This document shows, one piece after another, positions 5,426 through 7,270 of a stretch of DNA of 7,270 nt. The DNA comes from Bacteroidales bacterium. Lineage in GTDB: Bacteria > Bacteroidota > Bacteroidia > Bacteroidales > UBA932. Numbering within the stretch: the first letter of the stretch is position 1; every line of letters begins with the position of its first letter. Under the pieces are notes generated by a model. It was not told where the DNA came from, made no database searches, and saw nothing but the letters and a program-made list of their open reading frames with translations. The stretch covers positions 1 through 7,270 of the forward strand of contig JALOCI010000088.1 of the NCBI GenBank assembly GCA_023227835.1, written 5' to 3'. The translations under genes and the position numbers were made by a program.

Positions 5426-7234
5426 TCAAGAAACGAATTCTTCATTCTTGAAAATCTTGTGGTAGAAGCGGAGGATATTCTCATTTTGACGGGCTTTTGA
5501 AAAACTAGTATTCTTACGCAAGTAGCCGATTATCCTTGTCGCGTGGCTTACGTTGGGACTTCCACATTTGACGCAATGATTGGAAGTGAATTTGTTGATA
5601 TGCTTACAATCTTCTTCTTCACAACAGGTAATTGCTATGTTCGTACACCAATATGGTACGCCGAGACTCGCGGCTAAACACATCAGCTTGTAATAAGCTT
5701 CCTTGTCTGGATACTCCAAAAGATTGAGATGTACAGCAGAACCACCGTCCATCGTTTTAGATATATCTTCTTCATAAAGTCTAAACTTGTCGATGATGTT
5801 TATGTCTTGGTCTTCAACGCGATACAAATAAGAATTATAGGCTTCACGTTTAACAACATATCCGTCCTTTTTATCCCAACCGGCGAATTTAACTCCAAGA
5901 TTTTCAGCCGGAACCATTTCAAGATTGAACATCAATTCACGGTCTTTCCATGTTTCTTTAGCCTGCTTGTTAAATGAAGAAATCGTTTCAAAAATAGCTT
6001 TGAGATATTTCTTATAATCTTCGTTATAGGAAGGTTCAATACCTAGACTTTCTGCTCCTTCCAAAACGCCGTTGACACCGACAGTTAAATACTGTTTCTT
6101 CATTGTCACGAAACCGGCATCATAAAGGGGGAGCATTTTGGCGGTCTTCAAATCATCGAATATTGTCTTTGTGGCGACTTGATATTTATGAAGTTTAAGA
6201 ACCTGTTCACTAAGAACATTCTTAATGGAATTCAATTTATCAACAAGGCAACCCTGATTGTCTTTAACGGCATTCTGAACCAAGCGGTTTATATTGATAG
6301 TAATGACGTTCATTGATCCAGTACTGACGCCACCTGCCCCGCTACTGTTTGAAAAAGTCGTGTCTGTCATTTCATTGGAAAGCCGGCAACATGAGGAAAT
6401 CGCTTGTGGATTCTTTGACATAAACATGAAAAAGGAATTCCCTTCACTAAGTTCTTTGGCAAGAAACCTAGCGAATTCTTCATCCTTCGGTTTACCGTCA
6501 GATGTCAATACGCTTGCCGTGATAACAGGGAAGGTAAGAAGGGCTTTGGTACGTTCTTTGTTAATCCATTTAAGAAAGAATCTCTGAAGTTTTTCTAGGC
6601 TTTCCCAATTCGTAGGAGTAAAATCAGGAAATACAAAATCTTCAAAAATAGCTTTGAAGTAATATTTGTCGAAAACTGACCAGTTGCAAAAAATAGATTG
6701 GTATCCTCTTGCCGCCGCAGGCTGATTGATAGCATAGACTACACTCTGAAGATGGTTTTCAATTTCCTTTGCATCATTCTTCTGCTGTTCTGTTTTCGGA
6801 ACCGTAAACCAATCTGCATAATCTTCTCCGTAATCCTTTCTCGCAAAGTAATCAAAGCACATCAGTGTCTCTGGCGCACCTACCGCCCCGAGAAGCTGAG
6901 AGGAAAGGGCAAACATCAGGTTGACGTAATTCCCGCAAAAACTCGACAAGTGTTTTGGAGCTCCGGCTTCTCCTCCGAGTCCCTTCATACCATTAAGTAA
7001 GAAAGGATAAAGGCTTGCACTACAACAGTAGGGGGCGAGCCCAGATTCATCGTGACAATAAATCTCGTGGTCTTTAAGCTGACGAAGATATTCTTCTGAC
7101 AATTCCTTTCCGAAAAGCTTTGTAATGTTGTCTGTCACCAATTTTCGCTTAAGCTGGATATTGAAATCCTTATGCAGTTCTCCCATCAATGTGCAAATGT
7201 TCTTACTGCTTACGTTGGCATTTGAGTCTACCAC
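5426..7234 (-). CDS. nrdD: Anaerobic (class III) ribonucleoside-triphosphate reductase, large subunit
   Basis: This glycyl-radical enzyme reduces ribonucleoside triphosphates to dNTPs without oxygen, in the cytoplasm, after activation by the radical-SAM protein NrdG (not in this window). Numbering is from the GTG at 7234. NANV (5-8) and IYCHDESGLAPYCCSASL (58-75) include CC 70-71, matching the active-site cysteine region of T4 NrdD. SSCCRLSNE (280-288) fits the thiyl-radical cysteine region. GGVSTGSMNVITININRL (301-318) is the conserved core strand. RIIGYL (567-572) gives the glycyl-radical glycine at G570. A C-terminal cysteine cluster (C537, C538, C543, C554, C557) corresponds to the zinc site, though its first half is irregular. 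At 602 aa it is close to T4 NrdD and shorter than bacterial enzymes bearing an ATP-cone. The start is doubtful: it is GTG with no ribosome site, and the frame continues upstream to a TAA at 7255-7253. The true 5' end may lie outside the window. Confidence 0.95.
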   Translation of the reverse strand: MVDSNANVSSKNICTLMGELHKDFNIQLKRKLVTDNITKLFGKELSEEYLRQLKDHEIYCHDESGLAPYCCSASLYPFLLNGMKGLGGEAGAPKHLSSFCGNYVNLMFALSSQLLGAVGAPETLMCFDYFARKDYGEDYADWFTVPKTEQQKNDAKEIENHLQSVVYAINQPAAARGYQSIFCNWSVFDKYYFKAIFEDFVFPDFTPTNWESLEKLQRFFLKWINKERTKALLTFPVITASVLTSDGKPKDEEFARFLAKELSEGNSFFMFMSKNPQAISSCCRLSNEMTDTTFSNSSGAGGVSTGSMNVITININRLVQNAVKDNQGCLVDKLNSIKNVLSEQVLKLHKYQVATKTIFDDLKTAKMLPLYDAGFVTMKKQYLTVGVNGVLEGAESLGIEPSYNEDYKKYLKAIFETISSFNKQAKETWKDRELMFNLEMVPAENLGVKFAGWDKKDGYVVKREAYNSYLYRVEDQDINIIDKFRLYEEDISKTMDGGSAVHLNLLEYPDKEAYYKLMCLAASLGVPYWCTNIAITCCEEEDCKHINKFTSNHCVKCGSPNVSHATRIIGYLRKNTSFSKARQNENILRFYHKIFKNEEFVS

Positions 7235-7270
7235 CGAGGCCGTTGCCGCGTTTTAAGCCTTAATGTAATT

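Noticed and set aside
5226..5429. A 67-codon minus-strand ORF starting at TTG 5429, overlapping the nrdD stop
   Set aside because: It has no ribosome site, lies mostly inside the better supported 217-aa gene in another frame, and its C-terminus is an arginine-rich run typical of an out-of-frame reading of GC-rich coding DNA.
5394..5430. TTGAAAG/CTTTCAA inverted repeat just after nrdD as a terminator
   Set aside because: The stem is seven AT-rich base pairs around a 21-base loop, overlaps the nrdD stop, and has no T-run after it; a chance match is likely.
6294..7000. Plus-strand ORFs antisense to nrdD
   Set aside because: The nrdD reading is confirmed by active-site and glycyl-radical motifs; these antisense frames lack ribosome sites and recognisable motifs.
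1..7270. CRISPR array, tRNA genes or insertion sequence
   Set aside because: No regularly spaced direct repeats, no cloverleaf-like segment with a TTC-loop motif in the gaps, and no transposase-like protein or terminal repeats were found by eye.
1..7270. Reassigned stop codons
   Set aside because: Genes end cleanly at TAA, TAG and TGA, often within a few bases of the next start, so the standard code explains the window.

Overview
This 7.27 kb window is a compact, AT-rich gene cluster that looks like bacteriophage or prophage DNA. Genes are short, abut or overlap by a few bases, and nearly all run leftward (minus strand). The recognisable ones are a class III anaerobic ribonucleotide reductase of T4-like length, two ParB/sulfiredoxin-like proteins without the rest of a partition system, and a small JAMM-type metalloprotease-like protein. 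No housekeeping, rRNA or tRNA gene is seen. Nearly every start has a clear purine-rich Shine-Dalgarno sequence (AGGAG, AAGGAG, GGGAG, GGAGG). This suggests a host using strong SD signals, such as a low-GC Firmicute, rather than a Bacteroidetes host. The oxygen-sensitive reductase implies an anaerobic or facultative host. The host assignment is inference.

Layout in the direction of leftward transcription (right to left): (i) 7234-5426, nrdD, whose 5' end at the window edge is doubtful; (ii) 5376-4723, a 217-aa protein with a short GC-rich phage-type N-terminal motif; (iii) 4642-4301, a 113-aa acidic orphan; (iv) 4039-4275, the only rightward gene, a 78-aa orphan with its own promoter and strong SD; (v) 3940-3323, ParB-like protein A; (vi) a 118-bp gap with a possible 27-codon ORF; (vii) 3204-2824, a 126-aa orphan; (viii) 2812-2234, ParB-like protein B, paralogous to A; (ix) 2237-1530, the JAMM-like protein, started at TTG and overlapping the previous stop; (x) 1555-902, a 217-aa orphan overlapping the JAMM gene; (xi) 902-1, an orphan of at least 300 aa running off the left edge.

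Genes (vii)-(xi) are tightly packed (gaps of 11 bp or less, or overlaps) and are probably one leftward transcript. The 98-bp region between the 78-aa gene and ParB-like A holds candidate divergent promoters whose -10 boxes overlap, plus a perfect 8-bp inverted repeat. It is the most likely control point in the window.

Functionally, nrdD would supply dNTPs for phage replication under anoxia. The ParB-like pair, the JAMM-like protein and their orphan partners form a second module whose role cannot be read from sequence. Motifs match DNA-associated ParB/Srx-fold and Zn-protease families, but no substrate is evident.
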